Shown: positions 53,452 through 62,605, counted from the first letter of the stretch. The stretch: DNA of 64,000 nucleotides from Sulfobacillus thermosulfidooxidans DSM 9293 (GCF_900176145.1 NZ_FWWY01000001.1:1845819-1909818); one strand, 5' to 3'. A program made the numbers and translations. Notes: generated by a model from the sequence alone, not told the origin.

Positions 53452-53949
53452 TTGGGAGTGCGCACACAAGAACACGTGGTGATTTACGCCCGAGTGTCTT
53501 CTGCCAAGCAAAAGGTAGAGGGCAACTTAGAACGGCAAGTCCAACGTTTGAAACAATATGCACAAGCGCACGGGTACGAAGGGTCACGGATGTTTCAAGA
53601 GCAAGCGTCTGGTTTCAATGAGAACCGTCAGCCACTGCACCACCTGTTACGACTCGCGGAACAGCACACCATTCAACGCGTATTGATTGAATTTCCTGAC
53701 CGGTTGGCACGGTTTGGCTATCGGTATTTGGAGCGATTTTTAAGGAGTCACGGTGTGACCGTCGAAGTCACGCATAAACAATGGGTGCGTGACTTGGCGT
53801 TTCGCGAAGGAATCTTAACCGTCGAACGCAATCCCGCCTACACATCGCAAAAGTGCTCGCATTGTCATAGACAAGGTGAACGAACCGGTCATCATTTTAT
53901 CTGCCAAAATCCAAGCAGGTCTATCATGCAGCCAATGACTGTCGGGTAG
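53452..53949 (+). pseudogene. IS607-type remnant: serine recombinase fused to the end of TnpB
   Basis: Residues 10-107 are an IS607 TnpA-type serine recombinase: VVIYARVSSAKQKVEGNLER (catalytic Ser), ASGFNENRQPLHHLLRL, RVLIEFPDRLARFGYRYLER. The N-terminal MerR-like DNA-binding domain is missing. At HKQW-VRDLAF the frame passes directly into the C-terminal part of a TnpB (RNA-guided nuclease): ERNPAYTSQKCSHCHRQGER then TGHHFIC, the zinc finger. Just after QNPS a small frameshift breaks the normal K-Q-V-Y-H-A-A-N-D-C-R ending (readable in another frame, 53910-53945). An internal deletion of most of tnpA-end and tnpB explains the structure. Not functional. Confidence 0.85.
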
Positions 53950-54190
53950 TGCACGGGTGGTACGAGTGGAGTCTGAACCCTTCTCTTGGGATGACGGTTT
54001 ACCGAAGTGGGAGACGTGGACACGCCGATAAGGGAGCCCGTTCTCACAAGCTCTTCCACGCATTTGCGTGAGAAAAAGGTCAGCCCAACAACAGTGAATG
54101 ATGATATCTGATGATATTATCGGACAACTGTTGATACCACGTTCAAGAAAGACTTTCCGGAGGGAATGAAGACAATAATTCATCTTCTTT
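53950..54190 (+). ncRNA. Possible omega-RNA / right-end remnant of the IS607-type element
   Basis: The stretch after the tnpB remnant contains gtctgaacccttctcttggg, then accgaagtgggagacgtgg and a hairpin ttctcac...gtgagaa (54038-54044, 54069-54075). TnpB-encoding elements carry a guide (omega) RNA across the tnpB 3' end and right end, often with a 'GTCTGAACC...' and 'AAGTGG' pattern. This is recognition by eye only. The rest of the gap up to 54242 shows no gene. Confidence 0.35.
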
Positions 54191-54242
54191 TTTTCTACAA
54201 AAAGAAGACAAGGATCGGGATTATATTTAGACGGCTTTAAAA

Positions 54243-54278
54243 GAAACCCGCCTCTTTGGTTGTATCGAGGCAGGTTTC
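54243..54278 (-). terminator. Rho-independent terminator after the lpd-like gene
   Basis: gaaacccgcctc (54243-54254) pairs with gaggcaggtttc (54267-54278) with one mismatch and a 12-base loop. On the minus strand it is followed by TTTTAAAG. It ends the transcript of the broken reductase gene. Confidence 0.7.
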
Positions 54279-54292
54279 AGGTAAGAATCTTA

Positions 54293-55701
54293 TCAAATGC
54301 TGCGCGCCAGTCGATCAATGATTTCGAATTGAGTCGGATGGGGGAAAGTCATCTGTCCTAATGCACGGGGTGTCAATTTAAGACGGACAGCCATGTGCAA
54401 AGCTGCTGATAGGGCTGCTGCACAAGCTCCTACGCCATGGGCGCCAATTATGGTTCCGTCCGCGGCATTGATGATAAACTTCAAAAATCCTTCGGTTTCT
54501 CCGGCAATTTGCGCCCACGCTTCAAGTCCCATGGGTCGCACATATTCGTGGACTTTGATACCTCGTTGTTGAGCCTGCTCTTTCGTTAAACCGACAGCCA
54601 GCGCTTCGGGACGCGAAAACACGGTGGTAGGCATTTCGCTAGGATTGAACGCATTATCAGGAGATTGAGGATCTAACATGGCAGTTGCCGCGATCTCACT
54701 CATACGCACGGCAGAGTGAAATAACATGGACAAGCCGGTCACATCTCCCGCTGCATAGATGCTTGGAATATTTGTATGCATTTGAGGATCCACCGTGATG
54801 CCGTGGGACGTATACGCTAATCCTAGATGGTCGAGCCCAAGACTTGGGGGAATATAAGGAACACGTCCGGCTGCCGCTAGGACCCGTGAGGTTTTCCATT
54901 GTTGTCTTTGGCCTGAGTGCAGATTGTGACCTTGAACCAGAAATTGTTGGTTATCTTGTTGAAGGATAGCGGTGACACGAACATTCGTGACCAATTCAAT
55001 GCGTTGGGATAAGTTGGCGGTCACTGCCGTGATCAAGTCGGGGTCCATGCCGGATAAAATTGTTGGCATCATTTCGATTAAGGTAATATGAATCCCCAGA
55101 TCCGATAACATGGAGGCTGTTTCAACACCAATATAACCCCCACCTAATATCACCAAATCTTAGGGTAATTTGTCTTGGGGTTTTTGCCAGGCAAATAGGT
55201 CGTGAGAATTCCACGTATATTCGAATCCGGTGATAGGCAAGGATTGGGGCTCAGAGCCGGTGGCGATTAAAATTTGACGCCCCTCTACAGTCAACACATC
55301 ACTGTGATCAAGGTCGGTGACTTCGACGTGGTGGGCATCTAATAAGCGTCCTGTGCCGTGAATAAAACTCAAGGATGTTGTCTGCGTAATTTCTAGCCGA
55401 TGTTGGCTGTAACGCCTGGATTGGATACCGTCTTTAAAGTCCCGAATGGCTGACCAATTCCCTGCAACACGAGAGCCCGTAATTCCAAAAAATTGGCTTG
55501 TGTGCTGTTATAGACCATGATAGTGGCTTGCCTCACCGCTTTAGAGGGAACGCATCCTTCATAAAGACAGTTGCCTCCGAGATTTCCTAAGGAATCAATA
55601 AGTAATACCCGTTTATCAGCGTTAGCAAGACGAAATGCGGCAGAATATCCTCCTCCCCGTGCACCAATCACGATGAGATCAAAAATTTCTTGATGAGTCA
55701 T
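54293..55701 (-). pseudogene. Dihydrolipoamide dehydrogenase-like flavoprotein with frameshift and in-frame stop
   Basis: Three pieces make one protein of about 470 residues. The N-terminus (from 55701) has DLIVIGARGGGYSAAFRLAN and the redox-active CLYEGCVPSKA disulfide. At six T's (A's at 55487-55492 on the plus strand) the frame is lost; the next frame gives FFGITGSRVAGNWSAIRDFK and joins the fragment with FIHGTGRLLDAHHVEVTDLD. A TAA at 55157-55159 then interrupts DKLP-DLVILGGGYIGVETA, after which the NAD domain, DVTGLSMLFHSAV and the dimerisation domain continue to 54293. The C-terminal HPTQFEI replaces the usual catalytic 'H-x-H-P-T-x-S-E' region, starting FPHPTQ. Either a young pseudogene or a sequence with two errors. 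Confidence 0.85.
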
Positions 55702-55762
55702 GATGTTTCCTCCTTTGGTGAATGATTTTGAATTCCCGGTCTAGTTATGGCTGGATGGAAAG

Positions 55763-55801
55763 TTTGAGGAGAACGGCATGTTGCCGCCAGTTCTCCTCAA
55801 A
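55763..55801. terminator. Terminator hairpin between the small membrane gene and the lpd-like gene
   Basis: Perfect 12-bp stem, tttgaggagaac (55763-55774) with gttctcctcaaa (55790-55801), 15-base loop. Lies 26 bases beyond the stop of the upstream minus-strand gene. Confidence 0.7.
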
Positions 55802-55826
55802 AGAACCTATCGATTTGCTGTAAACG

Positions 55827-56048
55827 TTAAGAATGATGAAATGTGTGTTTATCCGATGACGCATTGTCACTGCTGTAGTAAATCGCAGCAAATCCCAACA
55901 AACCCAGCGGTATCAATGCGGTTATCATGACTTGAGCCAATGTTAAGGGCGTACTTGAAGAATTATGTGTTACTAAAGCTGCAATCATTAACGTGAACAC
56001 GAATCCTATACCCACAATCGTAGCCATGAACCGAGATGATGTTTTCAC
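55827..56048 (-). CDS. Small two-helix membrane protein
   Basis: 73 residues. Two membrane helices (MATIVGIGFVFTLMIAALVT and ALIPLGLLGFAAIYYS) joined by a short loop, with a polar His-containing C-terminus. The ATG overlaps the stop of the YeeE/YedE gene (4 bases), so it belongs to that operon. No family recognised; perhaps an accessory subunit of the transporter. Confidence 0.6.
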   Translation of the reverse strand: MKTSSRFMATIVGIGFVFTLMIAALVTHNSSSTPLTLAQVMITALIPLGLLGFAAIYYSSDNASSDKHTFHHS

Positions 56049-57307
56049 GGTAATACCCTCCTTTGGGGATGTGATGGGCTCTCGTGTGCCGGATTAACTT
56101 TTTCACTGGCATTGCCATAAACCCATTTGGCCGTGATGATCATGGCGATTAATACGGCAATGGTGAAAATCCAGGCACTGACCGCCATCTGAACCCCTCC
56201 GCTTAAAATGTGGCCGCTTGCACAACCATCAGCCATGCGGGCACCAAACAAAACCAGAAAAGATCCCACAAATGCGCCTATAGCCCGGGTTACAAGATTG
56301 GTGCCAAATCGGTTTCGCCAAGAAGGAGGGATGACTGGCCGAAAGGCATTAAAACGACGACTGATAAATAGGGCGGCTATGAACGCACCAAAGAACGTGC
56401 CGATATCGGATAAAGGCTCCCACCCGATTTTTCCGAAGACTTTGGTGCTATAGGCATAGTGAGGAAGAAATAAACGACCTGCTAACCACGAAAAAGTTGT
56501 CGATTCACCAAAGATTTGATGGAGAAAAATTCCTAAGACTACCGTCACACCAATGACAGCACCGACAAATAACATAATGGGGGAATAAAAGTTAGGATTA
56601 GGAACATCTCGGGCCACGATCTCATGATTCCAACTATTTGTGTTTACGGAAAGACCGCCTTCGGAAAGATAAGCCAAAGTATCGGCGCGGTATTCCTGAT
56701 CAGTAGGATCCATGGTTTTCGATAAGGATTGTCTAATGCAACTTTTATGTCCTCCTTGATACCGAGGAAGAAAGTACGCCACTAATAATAGGATGGTAGC
56801 ATAAATGAGAGATATACCAAAGGTCAGGCCGGGATGTATATGCTTGATGGAACCGGTGATAATAAAATTGCCAAAGTTTAAGGTATGAACCAACCATTGT
56901 CCCCATGCACTTTGATATTACAAGGTCCAAGCTGCAGCGCCTAGAATTCCACCGGGAATAGCATAAAGAACATCACGCCGCCCTTCTCCAAGAGCCATCC
57001 ATTCAGAACCCGGCACATATCCGGAAATAGCCATTCCCACGCCAAAGAATAATCCGCCTAACACAATTCCGATTATATATACGGGTTTGGGACCAAAATG
57101 CATATCAACGCCACTTGCATATAATCCATATAAGACGACAGCGCCAATTGCTGAGCCAATAGCAATACATCCTATGAATAAAGGATCTTTCCAGCGTGCT
57201 AAGCGGATCAATGTCTCAGGATTTGCAATGCCCCATAATTCCGCAAATCCTCCAATAATCGCCCCAATTACGATGCCAATCCATAACGGTGCATCTGCCT
57301 TAATCAT
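56045..57307 (-). pseudogene. YeeE/YedE-family sulfur transporter, split by an in-frame TAA
   Basis: The two halves lie in one frame and are separated only by the TAA at 56918-56920: [11 protein letters not shown]-stop-YQSAWGQWLVHTLNFGN. The start at 57307 ([12 protein letters not shown]) has GGTGG upstream. The first half holds [20 protein letters not shown] then [11 protein letters not shown]; the second has GARMADGCASGHILSGGVQM, i.e. both halves of the internally repeated sulf_transp fold with the conserved Gly-Cys motif (here the first repeat has GYVPGSEW and lacks the Cys). YeeE/YedE proteins import thiosulfate or supply sulfur for selenium/sulfur metabolism. Full length would be about 420 residues. 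Initiation at 56893 (GTG-like) for a second half is conceivable. Confidence 0.82.
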
Positions 57308-57724
57308 GAGATTCACCACCTTATAATCGTTATACGAATCCATAAGGATTCGCCTTGATTATCTAATAAGGAAAATGCAGGAAATATGGCCGTCTTGGGG
57401 AGAGTTCGGGGACTACGTGGCCCATGTCTGATGAGCAAATGGCTCCGGACGCGGGGATTTTGGCGCGTCAACATCATCCTAAGGAGTCGTTCATAATAAC
57501 TAATCTTTTCCGGATTGTTGGAAGCCGTTTTTTAGGGGGATAAGTGAAAATCTCATTCCCTAAAACAATTACAAACCAATGAAGAGGCAACAGTTGTTAT
57601 CGATCTTCTCGAGTTAATGACGATTTTTGGGATTATATATGACGTCTTCTGAAGGCAGGATCTAACAAGGTGAAGATATGTGGGCCAAGAGACGAATGAC
57701 TCTTGGCCGTTTAATGGCATATTC
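57308..57724. other. Gap upstream of the YeeE/YedE gene
   Basis: About 417 bases with no supported gene. At its left part there may be the promoter of the minus-strand YeeE/YedE operon. A perfect 9-bp hairpin, ggccaagag (57683-57691) and ctcttggcc (57700-57708), stands just beyond the stop of the TusA-like gene and could terminate it. Confidence 0.45.
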
Positions 57725-57955
57725 TTATTTTTTGTGGATAAGGACATTAAAGGTTTGGTAATTGTTTTCAAACGTAATCGATTCAAAATCGACTTGACTT
57801 GCAAATCCTTCAATGGTTTTTGGAATGGCCGTCCAAAAATCTTCGTGCTGAATCACAATAATGGCTGACTCGCCTGTCTGAAGTTGATTGACCGCTTCGG
57901 CAATCCGCGGGCGCCTTTCGCTTGCTGGTAAACCTTTTAAATCTAAAACAACCAT
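57725..57955 (-). CDS. TusA/DUF2249-like small protein without the catalytic cysteine
   Basis: 76 residues. The layout VVLDLKGLPASERRPRIAEA-VNQLQTGESAIIVIQHEDFW then TAIPKTIEGFASQV follows the TusA fold: 'l-D-x-r-G-l-x-C-P-x-P-x-x-x-x-x-x-x-l-x-x-x-x-x-G-x-x-l-x-v-x-x-x-d'. The Cys-Pro of TusA, which carries the persulfide, is replaced by Ala-Ser. It therefore cannot act as a normal sulfur carrier and may instead be a DUF2249-like regulatory or binding protein. It lies on the same strand as, and upstream of, the split YeeE/YedE operon. Confidence 0.65.
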   Translation of the reverse strand: MVVLDLKGLPASERRPRIAEAVNQLQTGESAIIVIQHEDFWTAIPKTIEGFASQVDFESITFENNYQTFNVLIHKK

Positions 57956-58160
57956 GATTATGTAACTCCTTAGTCATGAAATTTGCTATCAGATGATTCC
58001 ACGTTTTTACGATACCGGGGACGGCTAATAGACACTATGCCTCCTGTGGGGAATTTTTCACTGAACAACACGGCCGGTCTGTTCATCCACATCAGTCAGC
58101 AGAGTTAGCAAAAATTATCAATCTCTTACGAGCTAAAAAGCCTTGCGCAATGTCTTTAAT

Positions 58161-58179
58161 TACTATAACTTGTATAGTA
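58161..58179. promoter_or_regulatory. Palindrome upstream of the MFS gene, candidate operator
   Basis: TACTATA-N5-TATAGTA is a perfect 7-base inverted repeat 37 bases before the MFS start. The right arm overlaps a possible -10 (TATAGT). Remainder of the 260-base gap (57956-58215) shows no gene. Confidence 0.4.
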
Positions 58180-58215
58180 AAAGAATCACATGGCCATATT
58201 GAGGAAGGATACCTC

Positions 58216-59487
58216 ATGCTGACACAATCGCTGTCTAAAGAATCAGAAAAGAGCACCCAAGGACAACCACCGCCTCACTCCAGGTGGAAAGCCTTATTTT
58301 GGATTACACTCGCGGAATTGCTGGCCATGAGTGTGTGGTTTAGTGCATCCGCTGTAACCAAAACATTACAAGTCGAGTGGCATTTGTCGGCTACCCTGCT
58401 CAGTTGGCTTACCGCTACGGTACAACTTGGCTTTGTCGGCGGCGCTTTAATTAGTGCCACTTTGGGTTTGGCTGATCGATTTCGGTTACGCACCTTGATG
58501 GCATGGGGGGCGTTCGGGGCAGCATCGACGACCGCGCTCTTAGCGATCTTTCCCCACGGTGGTTGGGAACCTTTTGCCCTACGCGTCTTAACGGGAGCCT
58601 TTTTGGCCGTCGTCTATCCGACCGCAGTGCAGTGGATTGCTAGGTGGTTTCCCCGCCAACGCGGACTCGCTGTAGGCATTCTCATTGGAGGGCTGACAAT
58701 GGGATCAGCAATGCCTCATTTGCTAGTGGGGTTTCCCTTATTACGGCACTGGCAAGCGGTATTAACCGGGAGCGCGACACTGGCTATGATTGCGTGGGCT
58801 TTGATTTTGTGGGTCGTTCCAGAACATCCCGGAACTTTTCCTGCCCCGGTATTTCGGTGGAACCGGATTGGTGCAGTATTGCGTGATAGACCGGTGATGT
58901 GGGCAAACCTGGGGTATTGGGGTCATATGTGGGAACTCTATGCGATGTGGACTTGGTTGCCCGCTTTTTTTGTGGCTAGTTGGTCTCGTGATTGGCATGG
59001 CAATACGCTGATTGGATTAGCTGGGACGGCCAGTTTTATTGCTATTGGACTGGCCGGATTTGCTGGCGCTCTATCTGGCGGATGGGCAGCTGACCGTTTT
59101 GGCCGAACCCGCGCCACAATGGGAGCCATGACTCTCAGTGGCACGATGGCCATTCTCATTGGATTTACCTTTCGCCTGGCACCGAGTTGGACATTTCTCG
59201 TCGCTGTCATTTGGGGAATTAGTGTGATTGCCGATTCTGCCCAATTTTCGGCCGCAGTAACAGAGTTAAGCGCGCATGATCTGCAGGGCAGTGCCTTAAC
59301 CCTGCAAATGGCGGTAGGATTTCTCATTACCATTGGCTCCATTGAACTGGTGGGCATCCTTGAGCCGATTCTTGGTTGGCATTATGTCCTTGCCGTTCTT
59401 GCCTTGGGCCCAGCCATAGGTGTTTGGGCCATGGGGCGATTGAGACGCCGCCCCGAAGCCGTGCGGTTAGCTCATGGTCGGCGTTAA
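58216..59487 (+). CDS. MFS transporter
   Basis: 423 residues from ATG 58216, where AGGAAGGA is 7-14 bases upstream. Twelve membrane helices. ITLAELLAMSVWFSASAVTK at the start and the Arg/Gly-rich cytoplasmic loops (LADRFRLRTLMAWGAFGAAS; WAADRFGRTRATMGAMTLSG, motif A in the second half) are clear MFS features. The ARWFPRQRGLAVGILIGGLT motif resembles the nitrate/oxalate-type (NNP/CynX-like) subgroup, but the substrate cannot be inferred. It precedes a LysR regulator on the same strand. Confidence 0.85.
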   Translation: MLTQSLSKESEKSTQGQPPPHSRWKALFWITLAELLAMSVWFSASAVTKTLQVEWHLSATLLSWLTATVQLGFVGGALISATLGLADRFRLRTLMAWGAFGAASTTALLAIFPHGGWEPFALRVLTGAFLAVVYPTAVQWIARWFPRQRGLAVGILIGGLTMGSAMPHLLVGFPLLRHWQAVLTGSATLAMIAWALILWVVPEHPGTFPAPVFRWNRIGAVLRDRPVMWANLGYWGHMWELYAMWTWLPAFFVASWSRDWHGNTLIGLAGTASFIAIGLAGFAGALSGGWAADRFGRTRATMGAMTLSGTMAILIGFTFRLAPSWTFLVAVIWGISVIADSAQFSAAVTELSAHDLQGSALTLQMAVGFLITIGSIELVGILEPILGWHYVLAVLALGPAIGVWAMGRLRRRPEAVRLAHGRR

Positions 59488-59598
59488 AATCCCTAGGCCA
59501 GGGTTGGGGCAGGAGTCATCAAATTTAAAATTTGTTATTGATTGTATTCACCGGACTTTTTCTCGCTCTTTGGTTTAGGGTAAAATAAAGTCCAAGAA

Positions 59599-59617
59599 CT
59601 ATGCACTTTTTGCATAG
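59599..59617. promoter_or_regulatory. Palindrome in the leader of the LysR gene, candidate autoregulatory operator
   Basis: CTATGCA-N5-TGCATAG, a perfect 7-base inverted repeat whose right arm touches the RBS AGGAAGG (59616-59622). The T-N11-A spacing of LysR boxes is present within it. Binding here would directly block expression of the regulator. Confidence 0.45.
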
Positions 59618-59631
59618 GAAGGACGATCCCG

Positions 59632-60534
59632 ATGACTGATGAGGATCTGCATATTTTTCGCACGATTGCGATGACAGGAAATTTATCCCGCGCTGCTGTG
59701 CTTTTGCAAACGAGTCAACCTACGATTTCTCGTCATTTACAGCATCTTGAAAGAGAATTGGGTACGACGTTAATGGATCGTTCTAGTGGATCTATTCAGC
59801 TGACTCCTCAAGGATTGCAAGTGTTAGAGTTTGCGCAACGTGTTCTTGGAGAATGGGACGCCTTAAAACAATCTTTTCATCAACAAAAGCCGATTAGCGG
59901 ATTCATTGAGGTTGCCTCCAGTACAGTGCCAGCGAAAATCCTGGTGTTGCCGGCGGTGGCAAGTTTTCTTCATCAATATCCTCACATTCATGTCCACGTG
60001 TCCATTATGAATTCCCAGAACGTTTTCCACGCGATTGATGAGGATCGTGTTGCAATGGGTTTTGTCGGACTTGAGCCGCCATCTAAATCGTGGCATACCG
60101 AATTGATCGGCCGTGACGAAGTGATTCTGGTCGTTCCGAATTTGCCGCAATATGAGAAGTGGCCAACATCCATTCCCTTAAAAGATCTGGCACAATTACC
60201 TTTTGTTCAGCGTAAAGAAGGCTCGGGCACACACCTGACGGCCATTAAGGCGCTGCGGGAGCGAGGATTTGAACAGAACTGGCGCGTTGTCTGCGAGGTG
60301 GATTCTCACGAAGCCTTGATTGAAACGGTGGCTACCGGGATTGGAGTCGGTTTTGCGTCCCGGCAAATCGCAGCGATGATGAGCACTCGCCAAGTGAGAA
60401 TGGTGTCTGTGGAAGGTGGACCGATTTTGCGTCATTTATACTTGATCCACAAACAGGACGCCGAGAACAATAAGGTTTCTGACCTATTTCTTGGTCATCT
60501 TAAAGCACAATATAACATCTTGACACGCGCATGA
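59632..60534 (+). CDS. LysR-family transcriptional regulator (CysL-like)
   Basis: 300 residues. N-terminal winged helix (FRTIAMTGNLSRAAVLLQTS QPTISRHLQHLERELGTTLM split over residues 8-47), followed by the periplasmic-binding-protein-like effector domain (VASSTVPAKILVLPAVASFL, VGLEPPSKSW, VVPNLPQYEKWP, GIGVGFASRQIAAMM). The sequence is closest in appearance to CysL/CbbR-type regulators. It probably controls the MFS gene upstream and itself via the palindrome at 59599-59617. AGGAAGG stands 9 bases before the ATG. Confidence 0.9.
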   Translation: MTDEDLHIFRTIAMTGNLSRAAVLLQTSQPTISRHLQHLERELGTTLMDRSSGSIQLTPQGLQVLEFAQRVLGEWDALKQSFHQQKPISGFIEVASSTVPAKILVLPAVASFLHQYPHIHVHVSIMNSQNVFHAIDEDRVAMGFVGLEPPSKSWHTELIGRDEVILVVPNLPQYEKWPTSIPLKDLAQLPFVQRKEGSGTHLTAIKALRERGFEQNWRVVCEVDSHEALIETVATGIGVGFASRQIAAMMSTRQVRMVSVEGGPILRHLYLIHKQDAENNKVSDLFLGHLKAQYNILTRA

Positions 60535-60559
60535 TGAAAAGCCTGAGAGTACATGGGGC

Positions 60560-62443
60560 CTAATGGGAATGATTTTTTAGGGATATCACAAACCATGCAT
60601 GGAAGCCGTTTTCAAAGTTAATCCAAGCTTCAGAAGACGATATGAAATCGACGAACGATATGGGGTGGTCTTGTGGAGAAAGAATTAGAGTCCAGCTCTG
60701 TCCGCCGTTGTCTGTGACAAAGATTTGATCGGCTGTCCAAAAGTACCCCATTTGGGTGGAGGGGAAAAACAGGCCTTGTGGCCGATTCAATGCAAAAATA
60801 TTTGGGGGCAGTTCATAAAGAACCCACTGGCCATTTTTATTCCTATGATAGAGAGATAAAGCGAGGGGATGCTGCATGGTATAGCGGGCAATTGCTTTGG
60901 GATTCGGATGGGACTGATGAAACCGGGCGAATGCTTGTGACTGCGCTCTGTTCGTACCTATTGCCCAAATATCATGGGCACTAGGCTCAGCGATCCACTG
61001 CGGACTTACGGGCCAGTTCAAAATCTGCCAGTGAATTTTGGAACCAGGACGCATTGGGTATTCAAGACGCATGGGAACAAGGCCGTGAGACGTCTTCACT
61101 GCGGCTAAGATGGTATGAGCATTCGCGGCGAGTGTCTGAATGTGATCATGAGGCAAAACCTTGACGCGTGAAAACGTGTATCCGTGATTGAGACTATACC
61201 ATAAAGAACCCTGGGCAGTTGTCATCCATAAACTATGATCCGGTCCCCAATATGGAGTTCCCGCCAGCGTAGAAAATTTGTGTTGAACCGACCATGACAT
61301 GCCGCCATTATGGGTGATTAAAAGATCGGATTGATAACCCTGGGTGCTAATGCCTACACCTATCTGATGGGACGTCCATGCTATGGGACCATTGGGCGTT
61401 AACGGAGGATAAATGACGGACCAAATTTTCCCTCTATCGCGAGTGCGCCACAGCGTATTCATGCCTTGAAAAGAGGAAAGCAGGAACCAGGTTGTGGGGG
61501 AGGGAAATGATAACGACAGAACTGTTTGCTGACTGGGTGTGAATATGCTCGTCCAAACCGGTGTAAATTGGCGACCTTCATCCCTCGTCATCAAGATCGG
61601 CCCACGGACTAATGGCAAATATCCGCTCGCATCATTGAGGAAGAGAAGACCAGTCCCTTCACTGTCCACATAGCCTCCTAAAGGAATGGGAGGATGTGGT
61701 GAAGGTGTGGATAGCGAACCTGTGCTGGCTATTAACTGCCAGCTTTGGCCTCCATTGTGGGTGTGATATAATGCTTTCGTTTCGGCTCCAGCTCCCATTT
61801 GCTGGCCAACCAGGAGCCACCCCGTGTGAGGTGTCAGAAAATCCACGGCATTTGTCACGACTCCTGGGGTGTGTAATGGCGAATTGAGGGCAACCCAACT
61901 CTGGCCTCCATTGTTCGTTCGCATTAAATCTGATCGCATGGTCTGTTGATTCGTTTCAACCATATATCCGGTGGTGGTTGAAACGAAATCAGGAATGCCT
62001 AAACTGATATCAGGCCCAGCCTGATAAATGAGTTGCCAGGTTTTTCCACCGTTTACCGTTTTCATTAATTGATTGGCATCAGAACATCCGGTGTGAGAAC
62101 ACGTAGTTAACCAACCTTCTTGGGAATTAAGCATATTCAGGTGGGTAATAACGGGGCGAGTATAGAGCCGTTTCCAGCTATATCCCCCGTTTGTGGTTTG
62201 AAGCACCCCGTCGTACTGGCCAATGACCCCAGTGGCGTCGCCGTATCGGGCCGTAAAAAACTGCACCGAAGAGAGGGAAAGTGTCGCGGATGCCAGGACT
62301 GGCCGTATACTTGCGGTCTCTTGATTGACACGAAATGGCTTGAGCGAGAGCGATAATGGTTGAGACATCGATGGCTTTGTGCCGCATGCGGCCAACATGA
62401 TGAAACTGATACCAAAAAGAATCAGGGCCTGGCCATTTTTCAT
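60560..62443 (-). CDS. Asp-box/YCF48-like beta-propeller lipoprotein
   Basis: 627 residues from ATG 62443 (GAGGAGGG upstream; 12 more codons are open before the RBS). Signal peptide ending in lipobox LAAC, so it is anchored outside the membrane. At least nine Asp-box-type repeats are visible (TTNGGYSW, TVNGGKTW, TNNGGQSW, THNGGQSW, TRDEGRQF, TRDRGKIW, THNGGMSW, SLNHGYTF, VTDNGGQSW), spaced about 45-70 residues, typical of a sialidase/YCF48 propeller. No sialidase catalytic residues are apparent. Such proteins are common in acidophile genomes and of unknown role, perhaps surface binding. Confidence 0.85.
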   Translation of the reverse strand: MKNGQALILFGISFIMLAACGTKPSMSQPLSLSLKPFRVNQETASIRPVLASATLSLSSVQFFTARYGDATGVIGQYDGVLQTTNGGYSWKRLYTRPVITHLNMLNSQEGWLTTCSHTGCSDANQLMKTVNGGKTWQLIYQAGPDISLGIPDFVSTTTGYMVETNQQTMRSDLMRTNNGGQSWVALNSPLHTPGVVTNAVDFLTPHTGWLLVGQQMGAGAETKALYHTHNGGQSWQLIASTGSLSTPSPHPPIPLGGYVDSEGTGLLFLNDASGYLPLVRGPILMTRDEGRQFTPVWTSIFTPSQQTVLSLSFPSPTTWFLLSSFQGMNTLWRTRDRGKIWSVIYPPLTPNGPIAWTSHQIGVGISTQGYQSDLLITHNGGMSWSVQHKFSTLAGTPYWGPDHSLWMTTAQGSLWYSLNHGYTFSRVKVLPHDHIQTLAANAHTILAAVKTSHGLVPMRLEYPMRPGSKIHWQILNWPVSPQWIAEPSAHDIWAIGTNRAQSQAFARFHQSHPNPKAIARYTMQHPLALSLYHRNKNGQWVLYELPPNIFALNRPQGLFFPSTQMGYFWTADQIFVTDNGGQSWTLILSPQDHPISFVDFISSSEAWINFENGFHAWFVISLKNHSH

Positions 62444-62605
62444 CGTCTGACCCTCCTCAAATGGGATCGCCATCTCCACACTACTCTATTTAACGGTTTC
62501 CGTTGGGAAAAGGTCACGTCCCCCAAAAATAAATGAGGGTCACCTCGGGTAAGAGATGGTCCCTCTGACAAAGCAATCTGTCATTTTTTGCATTTTGAAA
62601 TCGTC

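Noticed and set aside
53815-54183. Minus-strand 122-codon frame
   Set aside because: It is the complement of the IS607 remnant and its tail, with no RBS and no domain.
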